From: Deltaproteobacteria bacterium
GTDB taxonomy: Bacteria > Desulfobacterota > Desulfuromonadia > Desulfuromonadales > BM103
DNA length: 64,000 nt
NCBI GenBank assembly: GCA_005774545.1
Contig: VAUL01000008.1
Location: 1-64,000, forward strand
Reading direction: 5' to 3'
Shown: in pieces, positions 40,431 through 48,534 of the stretch
Layout: each line of letters opens with the position of its first letter
Numbering within the stretch: position 1 is the first letter of the stretch
The notes under the pieces: model-generated
What the model saw: the letters and a program-made list of their open reading frames with translations, nothing else
What the model was told of the DNA's origin: nothing
The model's database searches: none
Translations under genes and position numbers: made by a program

Positions 40431-41480
40431 CGTCGCTCCCAGCACGAACGCCAGGCCGATCAACACCGCGGCCTTGCCGACCAGGGGGACGCCGGCGGCG
40501 GTGGCGGCGATCCCCCAGCTCTGCACCAGTCCGCCGCCGATGAGCATCCCCACCACCACCAGGCCGGCGTCGGCATCCCCCTCGCCGGCCTTGATCAGCT
40601 GGCGGAACGGGCAGCCGCCGACCAGTACCGACAGCCAGCCGACCAGGAGCATGCCGAGGAAGCTCCACAGGTATTCGAGATGCGCCCCGGGCTGCCCGTA
40701 CAGGGCGAGGTGAAAACGGCCGCTGGCCAGGTTGACGGCAACCGCCGCCAGCACGAAGGCCGCCAGCCCCCAGATCAGCGGGGTGCGCACCCCCATCAGC
40801 AGGGTGTCGCGCACGCTGCCGGTCACGCAGAAGCGGCTGCGCTGGGCGAGCGCGCCGAGGAGCAGCCCGCCCCCCAGGGAGATGAGCCACGGGGCATGCT
40901 GGGCGGCGCTGCCGCGTTCGGAGAAGATCACGAACGGCGGCGGCACGACCAGGAAGAGGAGCAGCACCAGGGCGCCGGCCGGGATCAGCCAGCCGGTGCC
41001 GCCGTGCTCGGCCCGGGAGCGGCCGAGGTCGACGCCGGCGGCGAGCCCCTTGAGCCCCAGCCAGATCCCGGCCAGCAGGCCGACCACCCCGGCGCCGGCC
41101 GCCAGGTCGCCGGCGGTAAGGCGCAGGAACAGCTTGATCGGGCAGCCGATGAAGACCGCGCAGCCGACGATGAGGAACACGCCCGAAGCCAGCCGGGCCA
41201 GCGGCGCACTGCCGCCCCGCGAGCGGAATTCGCGGCCGGCGATGGCGCAGGCGGCGGCGCCGAGGACGAAGCCGATCAGTTCGGGGCGCAGGTACTGCAG
41301 GCGCGGATTGGCGTGCAGCCCCAGGGCGCCGGCGCTGTTCTCCATGAAGCAGGAGACGCAGATGCCGCTGTTCTCGGGATTGCCCCAGACCGCCAGGAGC
41401 ACGCCGAGCAGCCCCAGGACGAAACCGGCGGCGACCACCGTCCAGAAATGCCGGTCGAGGCGCGGCAGGGTCATTCGCAC
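40404..41480 (-). CDS. yedE: YedE-family putative selenium transporter
   Basis: A 358-residue polytopic protein of the YeeE/YedE superfamily. The duplicated motif CPIKLFLRLTAGD / GGCPFRQLIKAGEGD, ENSGICVSCFMENSAGALGL near the N-terminus and QRSRFCVTGSVRDTLL identify the YedE branch tied to selenium metabolism. Cys residues in these loops relay sulfur or selenium species in the YeeE relatives. It overlaps the TPR-like gene upstream by ten bases. Together with the class V aminotransferase downstream it hints at selenium or sulfur use by the cluster. The actual substrate is not known. Confidence 0.88.
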   Translation of the reverse strand: MRMTLPRLDRHFWTVVAAGFVLGLLGVLLAVWGNPENSGICVSCFMENSAGALGLHANPRLQYLRPELIGFVLGAAACAIAGREFRSRGGSAPLARLASGVFLIVGCAVFIGCPIKLFLRLTAGDLAAGAGVVGLLAGIWLGLKGLAAGVDLGRSRAEHGGTGWLIPAGALVLLLFLVVPPPFVIFSERGSAAQHAPWLISLGGGLLLGALAQRSRFCVTGSVRDTLLMGVRTPLIWGLAAFVLAAVAVNLASGRFHLALYGQPGAHLEYLWSFLGMLLVGWLSVLVGGCPFRQLIKAGEGDADAGLVVVGMLIGGGLVQSWGIAATAAGVPLVGKAAVLIGLAFVLGATLLFRLRAV

Positions 41481-42013
41481 CCCCCGGCCAGCCGGCTCTT
41501 CAGGTAGTAGGCATCCCGGAGTACGGCCGCCGCCTGGCGGTCGTCCGGCTGGGCGCGCACCCGGTCGCGCAGCAGGGGGATCCCCTGTTCGGCGGCGACG
41601 GTCACCAGCTCGCGCTGGTTGAGCGGCCCGGAGGCATCGAGGTAGTCGCCGTTGCCGCGCACCGCCACGGCCAGGCTGGCCACCGCCCGGTCGATCAGCC
41701 CCATGCGGTAGAGGATGTCGCCGCGCAGCAGCGCGCCGTGGGGCTCGCCGGGGAACCGGCGGTCGAGCTCCTCGAGCTTGAGCAGGGCCGACTGCAGCTC
41801 GCCGCGATCGCGCAGCGCCGTCACCGGGCCGTAGTGCCGGTCGAGAAAGGCGACCCGGGCCTGGGCCAGCAGTTCGCGTTCGACCTGGCGGTCCGGGGCA
41901 CTGCCGGCCTGGCGGCCGGCGCTCGGCCGGGCCGTGACGAGCAGGGCCCCCAGGGCCCCGACGACCAGCAGCAGGGCGAGGACGGCAAACCGGTCGAAGC
42001 GGTCACGCAGCAT
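41471..42013 (-). CDS. Membrane-anchored TPR-like protein
   Basis: A 180-residue protein with one N-terminal membrane span (about 9-28, RFAVLALLLVVGALGALLVT) and a periplasmic helical-repeat domain: GELQSALLKLEELDRRFPGEPHGALLRGDILYRMGLIDRAVASL resembles two TPR units. It ends ..SRLAGGCE. ATG overlaps the stop of the PhnD-like gene by one base. Probably an assembly scaffold in the periplasm for this cluster; inferred. Confidence 0.75.
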   Translation of the reverse strand: MLRDRFDRFAVLALLLVVGALGALLVTARPSAGRQAGSAPDRQVERELLAQARVAFLDRHYGPVTALRDRGELQSALLKLEELDRRFPGEPHGALLRGDILYRMGLIDRAVASLAVAVRGNGDYLDASGPLNQRELVTVAAEQGIPLLRDRVRAQPDDRQAAAVLRDAYYLKSRLAGGCE

Positions 42014-42927
42014 CAGTACACCTGGTATGGCGGCATGTTGGTGCGCTTGGCCATGGCCCGCACCGGGTCGTAGTCCTGATCGCGCAGCGCTTCGAAACCG
42101 TCGACCCAGGCCGCCCCCAGGACCTTGCGGCGTTCGCCGTCGATCTCCACGGTGGTCTCCGGGGTCAGCTCGAGCAGGGCCTTGCGGAACTTCTCGACCA
42201 GGGCCGGGTCGGCGCTCTTCGCCGCACCGAAGGTGCAGTAGGGGATGATCTCGCTCTGCGCCAGGATGCGGAAGTCGTCGGCGGCGATCTTCCCTTCGCG
42301 GGTCATCGTCTCGAGATCGAGGACCGGCGCGGCCGCCGCGTCGAAGGCGCCGAGGTAGACGCCGTAAACCAGCTTCTCGTGCTTGAACGACCCCTGCGGG
42401 ATGGTCGAGAAGCCGAGGTCGCGCTCGGGGTCGATCCCGGCCTTGAGGAGCAGGTCGTACTGGGCCATGTAGCCGGTCGGCGCCATCTGCGGCCCGAAGA
42501 TCATCCGCTTCCCCTTGAGCTCCTGCAGCGATCTGATCGGGCTGTCGCGGCGCACCACGATCGCCCCGGCGGTGCGCGGACCGAACTGGCCGCGCTTCTC
42601 GGTGGCGAGCAGCTGCAGGTCGCGGTCGTGCCTGAGGATGATGTAGAGGAGCGAGTTGGTGTGGGTGAAGGCGAACTCCCCGGCGGCGAAGCGCTGCTCG
42701 AAATCCTGGGTGTCGACCGGCACGGCCTCGAAGTTGACGCCGAGCTGTTCCGAGAGATAGCGGGTCAGCGGCGCAAAACGCTGCAGCGTCTCCTCGGCGC
42801 TGTTGCAGTTCATGTAGCCGATGCGCACGGGCGGGCCGGCCGGCGGCCGGCGGTCGCAGCCGGCGAGGACGGTCAGCAGCAGAAAGGCGCAAAGCGCCGG
42901 GCCGGCAAGGCGGGAGGAGAGGGTCAT
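42013..42927 (-). CDS. PhnD-type phosphonate/phosphite ABC substrate-binding lipoprotein
   Basis: A 304-residue lipoprotein (MTLSSRLAGPALCAFLLLTVLAGC; Cys24) with the PhnD pattern: VRIGYMNCNSAEETLQRFAPLTRYLSEQLG, FAFTHTNSLLYIIL, AGAIVVRRDSPIRSLQELKGKRMIFG and a late SEIIPYCTFGAAKSADPALVEKFRKALLEL. PhnD-family proteins bind oxyanions. No ABC permease or ATPase gene is present in the cluster, so it is an orphan binding protein. The stop overlaps the TPR-like start, and the ATG overlaps the beta-helix gene (ATGA). Confidence 0.85.
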   Translation of the reverse strand: MTLSSRLAGPALCAFLLLTVLAGCDRRPPAGPPVRIGYMNCNSAEETLQRFAPLTRYLSEQLGVNFEAVPVDTQDFEQRFAAGEFAFTHTNSLLYIILRHDRDLQLLATEKRGQFGPRTAGAIVVRRDSPIRSLQELKGKRMIFGPQMAPTGYMAQYDLLLKAGIDPERDLGFSTIPQGSFKHEKLVYGVYLGAFDAAAAPVLDLETMTREGKIAADDFRILAQSEIIPYCTFGAAKSADPALVEKFRKALLELTPETTVEIDGERRKVLGAAWVDGFEALRDQDYDPVRAMAKRTNMPPYQVY

Positions 42928-44036
42928 GGGCTCTTTTCAGTCACGGCCGGGGTCGTCCCGGGAAGAGGTTGCAGCAGAGGTTCGGCGGCCTCGACCGGCC
43001 CCATGCCGCTGCGGTCGCGACCGTCGCGGATGGCGGCGGCGATCCGTTCCGGATCCGTCTCCCCCCACCAGTTGCCCCGGGCCTCGACCGGCCCGGCGCC
43101 ATCGTTGATCAGGGCGTATTCGCCGTTGTCGACGATGGCGTTGTCGCGCAGCAGCCCCGTCGCCTCGAGCCAGCGCACGCCGGCGCGACCGTTATTGGCG
43201 ATGCGGTTGCCGCGCAGCTCCACTTCTCCCTGTTCAAGAAAAATGCCATGCTCGCTGTTGCCGGACAGTTCGTTGCCGACAACCTCGGCGTGGCTGTTCT
43301 GCAGGTACAGGCCGCGGCGGTTGCCGGTGATGCGGCTGGCGGTGACGGTCAGCGTCGATTCGCGGGCGTTGACGCCGTTGACCAGGTTCTCCTCGATCCG
43401 GCAGTCGCGCAGCACCAGCGTGCTGTAGACGCAGCGCACCCCCCAGTGGTTGCGCGCGACCAGGCTGTCGGCCAGCGTCGCCTCGCTGTCGCGGAACTGC
43501 AGGCCGTTGGTGTTGTCGACCAGCCGGCAGCGCTCGATAACCACGCGCGATTCCTGGAACTGCGCGCCGCGCACGTTGTCGCGCAGCAGGCAGTCGCGCA
43601 GGGTGGCCTGGGCGAAGTGGGCATGGAAGCCGCGGTAGGCATGCTCGATGATGCAATGCTCGAGCAGGTTGCCCGCCTCGGAGGTCATCATGTTGAGCGC
43701 CCCCCAGTCGCCGCGCCGGGGAGCCGGCGCCGCCGAGGTGAAACGGACCGGGCGGTCGAGGCTGCCGAGGGCGCGCAACGTCCCCTGGCAGAACAGTTCG
43801 TGCTCGCCGATCCCGTCGCCGTTGCTGTCGTAGGGGGTGAAGCGCACCGTGGTGCCGGGGCGGATTTCCAGCGTCACCCCCGGAGCGACCGTCAGGATTC
43901 CGTCAATGGTCACCTCGCCGTCCCAGACCGTGTCCTGCCAGAGCGTCTGCTCCCCCTGGTAGAGCAGCGGCCCGGCGGCGCCCGCCGGCAGGGCGGCCGC
44001 CAGCAGCAGGGCGATCAGGAGCAGAACGGGCTTCAT
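42924..44036 (-). CDS. Secreted right-handed beta-helix protein (NosD-like)
   Basis: A 370-residue protein with a signal peptide (MKPVLLLIALLLAAALPAGAA) and about twelve parallel-beta coils, for example LEIRPGTTVRFTPYDSNGDG, HCIIEHAYRGFHAHFAQA, VVIERCRLVDNTNGLQFRDS and LTVTASRITGNRRGLYLQNS, ending in a GNWWGE cap. NosD proteins carry this fold and help insert copper into nitrous oxide reductase. It is followed on the same strand by PhnD- and preceded by a second beta-helix gene, each with four-base overlap. Target unknown. Confidence 0.88.
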   Translation of the reverse strand: MKPVLLLIALLLAAALPAGAAGPLLYQGEQTLWQDTVWDGEVTIDGILTVAPGVTLEIRPGTTVRFTPYDSNGDGIGEHELFCQGTLRALGSLDRPVRFTSAAPAPRRGDWGALNMMTSEAGNLLEHCIIEHAYRGFHAHFAQATLRDCLLRDNVRGAQFQESRVVIERCRLVDNTNGLQFRDSEATLADSLVARNHWGVRCVYSTLVLRDCRIEENLVNGVNARESTLTVTASRITGNRRGLYLQNSHAEVVGNELSGNSEHGIFLEQGEVELRGNRIANNGRAGVRWLEATGLLRDNAIVDNGEYALINDGAGPVEARGNWWGETDPERIAAAIRDGRDRSGMGPVEAAEPLLQPLPGTTPAVTEKSP

Positions 44037-44812
44037 GGCTTGTCCGGGCCGAGCAGGCGGAGGTTCTCGGCGTTCCCCTCGATCCCGTTGGCATCGAAGG
44101 GGAGATCGCGGGGGTAGAGGGCCAGTCCGATGGCGTTGCCGGTCACGGTGTTGCGGTCGAGCCACGGCCGGCTGTCGGCATCGACGAAGATCCCCTCCTC
44201 GTCGTGGCCGGCGATGCGGTTCCCCTTGAGGTAGGGCTTCGAGCCGCGCCAGCAGAAGACCCCGCCCTCCCCGTCCTCGATGCGGTTGTCGAGGATCCGC
44301 GGATGGCTCCCGGCCTGGGCGATGATGCCGTAGCGGCAGCGGCGGAGCTCGCTGCCGGCGATCTCCGGGGCGCTGCCGACGCAGCGGATGCCGGTTTCGG
44401 CGCGCTCGATCACGGCGTGGCGGACGGTGCCGCCGGGAGCGCCGTCGAAGGTGATCCCCGCCCAGGCGATCTCTTCCACCCCGGGGCGCTCGACGATCGT
44501 GAAGCGCACCGGGGCCGCGGCCGTCCCCTCGATCGCCAGCCGGCCGCGGACCAGCAGTTCGGTCAGCGACGAGAAGTACTCGGGATCGATCTGCGTCCCC
44601 TCGGCCGGCACGACCCGCACCTCGGTTCCGGGGCGGATGGTCAGGCTGCCGCCGGGGAGGATCAGGACGTCGTCGCTCATCGTCACAACCCCCTCCCAGA
44701 CCAGCGCGCCGCCGAAGGCACCGGCATACTCGCGGGGCGGCCCGGCATCGGCACGCCACAGCGGCTGGCAGCCGCCCAGCATCAGCAGCAGGGAGCAGAG
44801 GAGGAATCTCAT
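44033..44812 (-). CDS. Right-handed beta-helix lipoprotein (NosD-like)
   Basis: A 259-residue lipoprotein (MRFLLCSLLLMLGGC; Cys15). The body has VLILPGGSLTIRPGTEVRVV, VRHAVIERAETGIRCVGSAPEI, RRCRYGIIAQAGSHPRILDNRIEDGEGG and WLDRNTVTGNAIGLALYPRD coils. It is a paralogue of the following beta-helix gene and of the island I one. The ATG at 44812 is preferred over the longer frame since it starts the signal peptide. The stop overlaps the next start by four bases. Probably membrane-tethered, facing the periplasm. Confidence 0.85.
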   Translation of the reverse strand: MRFLLCSLLLMLGGCQPLWRADAGPPREYAGAFGGALVWEGVVTMSDDVLILPGGSLTIRPGTEVRVVPAEGTQIDPEYFSSLTELLVRGRLAIEGTAAAPVRFTIVERPGVEEIAWAGITFDGAPGGTVRHAVIERAETGIRCVGSAPEIAGSELRRCRYGIIAQAGSHPRILDNRIEDGEGGVFCWRGSKPYLKGNRIAGHDEEGIFVDADSRPWLDRNTVTGNAIGLALYPRDLPFDANGIEGNAENLRLLGPDKP

Positions 44813-45297
44813 AGCCAGCGCCGCTCCTGGCACAAGCCGCGCGCCGCGGCCAGCGGCGTCGCACCGTCGCGGATGCGGGCTTCCAGCTCCGCCAGGTCAC
44901 GCGGCGTCAGCAGCCCGGCAAGCTTGCGCAGTGCCGGCACCACGGTGGTGAACTGCAGGTCGGTGAGCGGGCGGGAGCCGCTGGCCAGCAGCGGATAGCC
45001 CGCCACGGCCAGCACGACTTCGGTGCCGGCCGGAGGGGCCACGGCGAACGCCAGGTCGACCTGTTCGCCGTGCAGGGCCTGCCCCGGGTCGCCGCCGCGC
45101 AGATCGACCCGTTCGCTCTGTACCCCGGTCTTTTCGGCCACGTACAGGGAGACCAGGGCGAAGAGCATCTCCTGGCGCGCTTCGGCGGCCACGCCGATGT
45201 ACAGCTTGGGGCCGAAGCAGCCCTGCGCCGGGGCGGCCGCGGCGAACGCCAGCAGCAGCACGGCCGGGATCAGGCGGGTCAGCGCACGAACAGCCAT
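44809..45297 (-). CDS. Secreted substrate-binding-like protein, short
   Basis: A 162-residue exported protein (signal about 8-29, RLIPAVLLLAFAAAAPAQG). After it comes KLYIGVAAEARQEMLFALVSLYVAEKTGVQSERVDLRGGDPGQALHGEQVDLAFAVAPP, similar to the N-lobe of NrtA/OpuAC-type binding proteins. It lacks the second lobe. The C-terminus (ALRKLAGLLTPRDLAELEARIRDG) is helical. It overlaps the polyferredoxin gene by 19 bases and the beta-helix gene by four. No transporter partner. A sensor or metallochaperone role is possible. Confidence 0.6.
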   Translation of the reverse strand: MAVRALTRLIPAVLLLAFAAAAPAQGCFGPKLYIGVAAEARQEMLFALVSLYVAEKTGVQSERVDLRGGDPGQALHGEQVDLAFAVAPPAGTEVVLAVAGYPLLASGSRPLTDLQFTTVVPALRKLAGLLTPRDLAELEARIRDGATPLAAARGLCQERRWL

Positions 45298-46763
45298 TCG
45301 AACACCACCGCTCCGTAGAGCGCCGCGAGGATCAAAACGCTGATGACGGCGCCGGCCAGCAAGCCGGGGTCGCGCCGGCCGGCCGGCGTCACCGCCACCT
45401 TGCGGCCGGCCCACAGGGAGACGCCCGTCCCGGCGGCCAGGACCGCGACGATCAGCCACTTGAGCAGGTCGAGGGAGAGCAGCACCCCCGGCGCGGGGAG
45501 GGTGCGCGTCACGTTCAGCGCCAGGTAGCTCTTGACCCCGCCCGGATCCTGCAGCACCAGCGGCAGGTAGCCGAGCTTGGCGTTGAACTTGACCAGGGCC
45601 AGCACGATGTGCGCGGTCATCACCAGCGGCAGCAGCGCCATGGCCTGGCGGCCGAGGACCGGGAGGAGTCGCAGCCGCGCGGCGGGCTCATCGGCGCCGG
45701 CACGGCCGGCCTCGCTCACCCTGACCTGGGCGGCCAGCCAGGCGAGCATCCCCGGCGCCAGCAGCAGCAGCGGGAAGAGCAGCGCCACCCAGGCGACCGC
45801 CAGCGGGTAGAAGCCGCCCGCCCCCCAGCCGAACAGCTGGGCCGCCTGCTCCGGCAGCCAGAAGATCTTCTCGCGCAGGGCGACGTGCACCTTGGCGAAA
45901 TTGGCGGTGAGCAGCCCGAGCAGGACCAGGAAGAAGAGGCTCTCGCCGGCGCCGAGGCCGGCCGGCGCAAGATCGGCGCCGAACCGCCGCAGGCCGAGGC
46001 GGATGTTGTCGTTGCAGCAGGTGCGCACGCAGTTCAGGCAGAGCGTGCAGGCCGAGCTGTCGGTGATCTCCGCCGGCACCAGCGCCACCGGGCACCCTTC
46101 GGGACGCGCCCGCCACCTTGCGGTCAGCCCGCCAAGCGTCGCGCGCATGGCCACCGGCGCCGTGGCGATGCACGGCTTGGCGGCGCAGTCGGCACAGACG
46201 GCCGTGTCCTTGACCCGCAGTTCGACCGGCGCCAGCCGCGCATACAGGCCGAAGACCGTCCCGGCCGGGCAGAGGAGCAGGCAGAAGGACCGGCGCTGGA
46301 ACAGCAGCCCGAGCAGGACGGCGAGGACGAGCATCAGCACCAGCAGTCCGGCCGTGTAATCGGGGAAGCGGTGCAGCGCCAGGAAGTAGACGGCCAACTG
46401 CAGCAGGAGCAGCACCACGGTCACCGGCACGAAGCCGCGCAGCCATACGGGGAGTTCGCGGCGCAGGCCGAAGCGGCTGACGCGGCCGTTCAGCCAGCCC
46501 AGCGGGCAGACCGTGCACCAGCCGCGGCCGCACAGCGCGGCGACGAACACCACCCCCATGATCCACAGCACCCAGAAGAGATAGGTAGCGAAGTTGCTGT
46601 ACATCAGCGGGTCGCGCACCGGCACCCCGGGGATCGCGTGCTGCCCCCAGCCGTAGCCCGCCATGGCCAGCAGCAGCCCCAGCAGCGCCAGGCGCACCAG
46701 CCGCCACGGCCACGGCGAGCGCAGCAGCGGACCGATGACGGACATGTCGATGAGATTGTTCAT
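45279..46763 (-). CDS. Membrane polyferredoxin, NapH/NosR-like
   Basis: A 494-residue membrane protein with about nine hydrophobic segments and four cysteine groups: CGRGWCTVCPLGWL, FCLLLCPAGTVFG, CADCAAKPC and a CTLCLNCVRTCC ferredoxin motif. The cytoplasmic CxxxxCP pairs plus a [4Fe-4S] domain are the NapH/NosR/RnfX-type design, passing electrons from quinol or ferredoxin across the membrane. It lacks the N-terminal FMN domain of NosR. It lies between the HEAT-repeat and binding-protein genes and could power the cluster's periplasmic enzyme. Confidence 0.88.
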   Translation of the reverse strand: MNNLIDMSVIGPLLRSPWPWRLVRLALLGLLLAMAGYGWGQHAIPGVPVRDPLMYSNFATYLFWVLWIMGVVFVAALCGRGWCTVCPLGWLNGRVSRFGLRRELPVWLRGFVPVTVVLLLLQLAVYFLALHRFPDYTAGLLVLMLVLAVLLGLLFQRRSFCLLLCPAGTVFGLYARLAPVELRVKDTAVCADCAAKPCIATAPVAMRATLGGLTARWRARPEGCPVALVPAEITDSSACTLCLNCVRTCCNDNIRLGLRRFGADLAPAGLGAGESLFFLVLLGLLTANFAKVHVALREKIFWLPEQAAQLFGWGAGGFYPLAVAWVALLFPLLLLAPGMLAWLAAQVRVSEAGRAGADEPAARLRLLPVLGRQAMALLPLVMTAHIVLALVKFNAKLGYLPLVLQDPGGVKSYLALNVTRTLPAPGVLLSLDLLKWLIVAVLAAGTGVSLWAGRKVAVTPAGRRDPGLLAGAVISVLILAALYGAVVFEWLFVR

Positions 46764-46787
46764 TCGGAGTAGTTTCTCTCGATTTTA

Positions 46788-46818
46788 CTCAGCACCCATC
46801 GCTCATCGCTCAGCACTA
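46788..46818. repeat. TGAGCGA-family repeat, partial
   Basis: CTCAGCACCCATCGCTCATCGCTCAGCACT fills the gap between the polyferredoxin and HEAT-repeat genes. Confidence 0.65.
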
Positions 46819-47715
46819 ATGATAGACATTATACGGCCTGACCATCTCACCCTTCGAGTTTTTATACAGCACCGGCTGCCCCGACACCATCTCCAGGGAC
46901 CGTGCCGACCACTCGCGCACCACGTGCACCTCGTCGTCGAGCGTCCGCCGGAGGGCGGCCGCGGCCTGCGGGCCGCCCAGCGGACCGAGCGCCATGGCCG
47001 CGTTCATCCGCGCCCGCCAGTCGCTGTCGCCCAGCCCCTTGACGAGCACTGCCTCGGCCTTCTGATCGCGCAGCTTGCCCAGCGCCAGGAACGCCTCGGC
47101 GCGCAGCGGCCCGGCGGCCTGGGCCAGCAGCACGTCGAGGGCCGCCGGATCGGCGATGTCGCCCAGGGCGCGAATGGCCCCGGCGGCACTCTCGCCGCCG
47201 GCCGTCCCCAGGTGGGCGACCAGCGGGCCGACGGCGGCACGGTTGACCTTGATCAGCGCCCGGGTCGCATAGCGCCGCACTTCCTGGCTCGCATCGCCGA
47301 GGGCGCCGATCAGGAAGGGGACGACCTCCGCCCCGCCGATCTCGCCAAGGGCCCAGGCCGCCACGTAGCGGCGCTCCAGCTTCGCATCGGCCAGCACCCG
47401 GCCGATCGGCACAACAGCCTGTGCGGCCTTGAGCGTGCCGAGGGCGGCGATCACGTATTCGCGCTGCTGGCGATCGGATGTGCCGACCTGCTCCAGCAGG
47501 ACCGGGACCGCCTCGGCGCCGGCCGCCACCACCGCCGGGTAGGCCTGCTCGGCGACGTTCCCTTCGGGCGCTGCCAGCAATTCGACCAGCCTGACGATCG
47601 CCGCGCGCTCCCCGGTCCTGGCGCGCTTGGCCAGGTCCTCGAGATTGACGGCGGTATCGCGCGCGCAGCCGCAAAGCAGCAGAGCCAGCACCAGTATCGG
47701 GGCAAACGTGCGCAT
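46816..47715 (-). CDS. HEAT-repeat lipoprotein
   Basis: A 299-residue lipoprotein (MRTFAPILVLALLLCGC; Cys17) with about seven HEAT-like units of 30 residues, e.g. REYVIAALGTLKAAQAVVPIGRVLADAKLERRYVAAWALGEIGGAEVVPFLIGALGDASQEVRRYATRALIK. The extreme C-terminus leaves the repeat pattern: LYKNSKGEMVRPYNVYH. HEAT scaffolds bind other proteins. The position in the cluster suggests a periplasmic assembly factor. The unusual aromatic/Lys tail may matter for modification or docking; inference. Confidence 0.85.
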   Translation of the reverse strand: MRTFAPILVLALLLCGCARDTAVNLEDLAKRARTGERAAIVRLVELLAAPEGNVAEQAYPAVVAAGAEAVPVLLEQVGTSDRQQREYVIAALGTLKAAQAVVPIGRVLADAKLERRYVAAWALGEIGGAEVVPFLIGALGDASQEVRRYATRALIKVNRAAVGPLVAHLGTAGGESAAGAIRALGDIADPAALDVLLAQAAGPLRAEAFLALGKLRDQKAEAVLVKGLGDSDWRARMNAAMALGPLGGPQAAAALRRTLDDEVHVVREWSARSLEMVSGQPVLYKNSKGEMVRPYNVYH

Positions 47716-47720
47716 GGCCG

Positions 47721-48470
47721 TTACCAGACCTTGGTCACGGTGATATTGATCTCCTTGAGCAACTCCCCTTCCCTGACGACCACGGCGGACGGCTCGATCG
47801 TCCCCTGGTCGTAGCGCCCGTAGAGGTCGCCGAGTTTGGGCGGCCCCCCGAACTTGTCGCGGGCGGCGATGTAGTAGGTGCCGCCAGCCGGCAGGGAGAT
47901 CAGGTAGCGGCCGTCCGGGCCGGTCTTCTCGGAAACGAACTTGGGCCGCTCGGACATCTGCACGTGGTCGTAGACGTGCACCCGCGCCCCTTCGACCGGC
48001 TTGCCGTCGCTGTCGACGATGCGCCCGGCCAGGCCGGTGCGGGTGGCGGCGACATCGCCGGAGAGACGGCGCTGGTCGCCGATCTTGACCGGGGCGACCA
48101 CGGTCATCTCCACGGTCCCCCCCTTGACGGACACCTTGATGAAATCGCTGCGGTTGTCCCCCGCCACGATCGGACCGACCGCCGTGCCGTCCTTGTGCTT
48201 GCGGGCCACGGCCACGTAGTCGCCGTCGGGAAGCTCCAGGTCGAAGGCCCCGTCGGGACCGGTGGGCGGCGAGATGGCGAAGGCCGGTCCGTAAAGGTCG
48301 CTGCCGGGCTTGTAGACAAACAGGGTGACCCCTTCGAGCGGCACCACCACCTGCCCCTTGATCCGCCCCTGCCCGCCCGTCGCCGGCGCCGCGGCTTTCT
48401 GTTCCGACGAGCAGCCGGAAAGGCCCACAAGGACCAGCATCATCAGCCAGACAATCCCTTTTTTACCCAC
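47721..48470 (-). CDS. Lipoprotein with carboxypeptidase-regulatory-like domains
   Basis: A 249-residue lipoprotein. GTG at 48470 with GGGAGG five bases upstream starts VGKKGIVWLMMLVLVGLSGC (lipobox). Two beta-sandwich repeats follow: GRIKGQVVVPLEGVTLFVYK...GAFDLELPDGDYVAVARKHKDG, and LAGRIVDSDGKPVEGARVHVYDH...GRYLISLPAGGTYYIAARDK, the CarboxypepD_reg (Ig-like) pattern. Such domains serve in cell-surface assembly. It is five bases from the HEAT gene. Confidence 0.85.
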   Translation of the reverse strand: MGKKGIVWLMMLVLVGLSGCSSEQKAAAPATGGQGRIKGQVVVPLEGVTLFVYKPGSDLYGPAFAISPPTGPDGAFDLELPDGDYVAVARKHKDGTAVGPIVAGDNRSDFIKVSVKGGTVEMTVVAPVKIGDQRRLSGDVAATRTGLAGRIVDSDGKPVEGARVHVYDHVQMSERPKFVSEKTGPDGRYLISLPAGGTYYIAARDKFGGPPKLGDLYGRYDQGTIEPSAVVVREGELLKEINITVTKVW

Positions 48471-48506
48471 TGAAACCTCCCTGAAGCGAGGATAGATTCT
48501 TTTAGC

Positions 48507-48534
48507 GATAGCGCACTCATCGCTCAGCACTTAA
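48507..48534. repeat. TGAGCGA-family repeat, partial
   Basis: GCACTCATCGCTCAGCACTT and flanks overlap the 3' end of the ethylbenzene-dehydrogenase-like gene and supply its last codons. Confidence 0.65.

Noticed and set aside
45279-46763. NosR of a nitrous oxide reductase operon
   Set aside because: No nosZ, nosF or nosY is present and the FMN domain is missing. Only the polyferredoxin half is shared.
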